Assembly: GCF_012927345.1 (NCBI RefSeq) | Contig: NZ_JABBGJ010000001.1 | Location: 124,001 to 188,000, forward strand | Source: Paraburkholderia polaris | GTDB lineage: Bacteria; Pseudomonadota; Gammaproteobacteria; Burkholderiales; Burkholderiaceae | Direction: 5' to 3' | DNA: 64,000 nt | In this document: in pieces, positions 63,101 to 64,000 of the stretch | How positions within the stretch are numbered: the first letter of the stretch is position 1 | How the letters are laid out: each line of letters starts with the position of its first letter | Notes under the pieces: model-generated | The model's database searches: none | Told to the model about the DNA's origin: nothing | What the model saw: the letters and a program-made list of their open reading frames with translations, nothing else | Position numbers and translations under genes: made by a program

Positions 63101-63722
63101 GGCCGACCGCGTGCGAGACCTCGAGCGTTATCAGGGCGCCGCCTATGGCCGCCGCTACACGGCGCTTGTCGATCGCGTGCAGCAAGCCGAGCGGCGTATT
63201 GCCGGTACTGCCGGTGAACTGACGGAAGCGGCGGCGCGTAACTATTTCAAGGTGCTCGCGTACAAGGACGAGTATGAAGTCGCGCGCCTGCATACCGACG
63301 GCAGCTTCCATGCGTATCTGTCCAGCGCCTTCGATGGCGGCGGTAAAAAGATGTTTTACATGGCGCCCCCGCTTCTGACGCGCCGCGACCCTCGCACCGG
63401 CCGCAGAAACAAGATTGCCCTTCGCGCTGCATGGCTTGACCCGCTGTTGCGCGTGATGAAGTACGGTAAGGTCCTGCGCGGAACCGCCTTCGATCCGTTT
63501 GGCCGTCAGAAAGACCGGGTCATCGAGCGTGCGTTGATCGGTGAATTCGAAGAAGACGTCGATCTCGCCCTTCAAAGACTCACCGCACAAACGATCGAAC
63601 CGGCGGCTGCCTTGTTGCGTGTGCCGTCGTCGATTCGTGGCTTTGGTGTGATCAAGGAACGCAATTACGAAAACGCCCGCCCGGTGCGTGAGCGTTATCG
63701 CGCGATGCTCGCAGGCGAGTGA
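60189..63722 (+). CDS. Fused indolepyruvate:ferredoxin oxidoreductase
   Basis: A 1177-residue single-chain 2-oxoacid oxidoreductase. The N-terminal pyrimidine domain has TGTQALVRILVEQ and SGYRGSPLGGFDQELW. The TPP-binding domain shows CAGCPHNTST, AGIGCHIMAL, MGGEGVQWIGM and LGDGTYQHSG. A cysteine-rich segment (VCEGCGDCSVQSNC, then SSCNKDTSCLKGFCPSF) can hold iron-sulfur clusters, and the C-terminal gamma-like domain starts near VTGIGGTGVVTIGAILAMAA. It converts aryl pyruvates from aromatic amino acids to aryl-acetyl-CoA with ferredoxin reduction. ATG 60189 has GAGGAGA 7 bases upstream, so the longer frame to 60069 is rejected. Confidence 0.92.
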   Translation: MNMRAVELGRQIDMEYGLEDRYVRENGTVFLTGTQALVRILVEQARSDRAAGIQTGGLVSGYRGSPLGGFDQELWRQKKLLAEHSIRFEPGLNEDLGATMLWGAQQVDAFPGKRVEGVFSMWYGKGPGVDRTGDVFRNANIIGTSRQGGVLAVAGDDHAAQSSMFPHQTDHVFEGAMMPILFPASVEEYIEFGLTGYAMSRFSGLWVAFKAITETVESGRSMTVQAHGANGASRFRLPVDIHVPEGRGFNYDPNLRWPAERSELERRVLDERLPAALAFMRANPVDRTLVRPRGARVGIVTVGKAHGDVLAAFAALGLSPQELERLGIGVYKIGMIWPLEADGVRAFARGMQALVVVEEKRSFVERQIKEALFNLRADERPAVFGKDLGEAGPLLPAAMEFAPEQVAAALKLFFAHTRVELAALAPPATPIQRNGSRVIPLAASKDAQPLTRKPFFCAGCPHNTSTKLPDGSYAAAGIGCHIMALSEAGDTATFCQMGGEGVQWIGMSTFMDIPHMFVNLGDGTYQHSGSLAIRQSVAAKSNVTYKILFNDAVAMTGGQPTEGGLTVQRVVSQVVAEGVAKVVVVSDEPEKYSGPLRLPANVEIQHRDDLDALQRTLRAVKGVSVIVYDQTCAAEKRRLRKRGKLIDPPRRVVINPAVCEGCGDCSVQSNCIAIEPLETELGRKRAVNQSSCNKDTSCLKGFCPSFVTVEGLQPKQPDQKRIGAIEAEWRAKLPAPAAVSVDMEAHTSIVVTGIGGTGVVTIGAILAMAAHLEGKGASTLDFTGLAQKNGAVISHVQIASSRAQIVTSRIGAHAANVLLGCDAVVAASSGALSRVASGMTRAVVNDRITPTSDFVRDGDLPVSKAIHQRAIEGAIGTGPSVFWDGSGAAETLFGDAIASNMMMVGFAYQRGLIPLSEAAIGRAIELNGTAVKMNERAFFWGRLLAHDASVIERVSGTAAAASDEFDLERFVADRVRDLERYQGAAYGRRYTALVDRVQQAERRIAGTAGELTEAAARNYFKVLAYKDEYEVARLHTDGSFHAYLSSAFDGGGKKMFYMAPPLLTRRDPRTGRRNKIALRAAWLDPLLRVMKYGKVLRGTAFDPFGRQKDRVIERALIGEFEEDVDLALQRLTAQTIEPAAALLRVPSSIRGFGVIKERNYENARPVRERYRAMLAGE

Positions 63723-63784
63723 GGGTAGAGGACCCGTTGCCTGAGGACGCGAAGATCCGGTCCTCGACGTACTTGGGCAATGGA

Positions 63785-63822
63785 GTCGTTCAGGGCCGTC
63801 GAAACATCAGGTCCTGAACGAC
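63785..63822. terminator. Inverted repeat after the oxidoreductase gene
   Basis: GTCGTTCAGG (63785-63794) pairs exactly with 63813-63822 around an 18-base loop. No T-tract follows, so it may be a Rho-assisted end or a regulatory hairpin. Confidence 0.35.
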
Positions 63823-63884
63823 CGCGATGCCTGGTTTCAAGCGGAGTGTGAGCGCCTCGTCCTGAACGGCTGGGATTCCATTGC

Positions 63885-64000
63885 CTAACGGGTCCACGGC
63901 GCGTCGAGGCCGGTTTCGATGTCGTAGCGTTGCAGCGCCTGCGCGTGCTTTGCGCGATCGATGCTCGAGAGCGCGGCGAGCGCGATGTGATACCGGTCGA
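63885..64000 (-). CDS. Unidentified protein, C-terminal end only
   Basis: The minus strand is open from the window edge to a stop at 63885-63887. The visible end is about 37 residues long and reads DRYHIALAALSSIDRAKHAQ, then ALQRYDIETGLDAPWTR. Codon choice (strong G/C in third positions) looks like a real gene. The family cannot be told from this fragment. Confidence 0.55.
   Translation of the reverse strand, partial: DRYHIALAALSSIDRAKHAQALQRYDIETGLDAPWTR

Overview
The window looks like a high-GC chromosome segment from the order Burkholderiales, most likely Paraburkholderia or a close relative. The reasons are the GC-rich codon use, the family content (SfnG/SfnR/SfnB sulfone genes, DUF3348/DUF802/DUF2894 genes, a fused persulfide dioxygenase-rhodanese, a fused indolepyruvate:ferredoxin oxidoreductase) and a large type VI secretion (T6SS) locus. 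The genus is inferred from gene content only. No rRNA, tRNA or CRISPR array was seen.

Region 1 (1-8560) is an organosulfur module. A branched-chain-amino-acid-type ABC transporter (livH cut by the window edge, livG) is followed upstream by a catalytically degenerate AMP-binding protein, sfnG (dimethylsulfone monooxygenase) and msuE (FMN reductase), all on the minus strand. Divergent to these are an SfnC-like flavoprotein and the sigma-54 activator sfnR, with sfnB convergent. I see -24/-12 sigma-54 promoters in front of msuE and sfnB, each with TGCT/AGCA-type dyads upstream that could be SfnR sites.

Region 2 (8690-10100) holds small repeats, two small hypothetical genes, one clear terminator and an IS5-type transposase remnant. 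Region 3 (10243-14698) is a compact four-gene operon: DUF3348, a MotA/ZorA-like protein with a very long coiled tail (DUF802), a MotB/ZorB-like OmpA protein, and DUF2894. It has the design of a Zorya-type ion-driven anti-phage motor and is the most interesting unit here.

Region 4 (14818-40680) is a T6SS cluster. The minus arm is tssK-tssL-ompA-hcp-tssE; the plus arm is tssB-tssC-vgrG-effector-immunity array-PAAR-(membrane protein)-tssM-tssA-tssF-tssG-tssJ. No ClpV/TssH gene is present. The effector carries an M23-like and a GH19-like peptidoglycan-active region. Behind it lie an immunity gene, a frameshifted orphan effector tail, a second immunity gene and a third immunity gene that is a paralogue of the first, all in visibly AT-richer DNA.

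Region 5 (41052-43913) has a Tat-exported purple acid phosphatase, a ParB-like protein and a small unknown. Region 6 (43979-54027) is a catabolic operon under a LysR regulator: split transketolase, SDR dehydrogenase, TRAP importer (DctP plus fused DctQM), full-length transketolase and an HprA-like hydroxypyruvate reductase. There is no sugar kinase, so a ketol-transfer route on an unphosphorylated or hydroxypyruvate-type substrate is plausible.

Region 7 (54484-63722) has a repeat-containing membrane-anchored protein, a DUF3455 lipoprotein with a TAXI solute-binding protein, a persulfide dioxygenase-rhodanese fusion, a 1-Cys peroxiredoxin, and an Lrp-type regulator divergent from a giant indolepyruvate oxidoreductase. 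The window ends inside an unidentified minus-strand gene.
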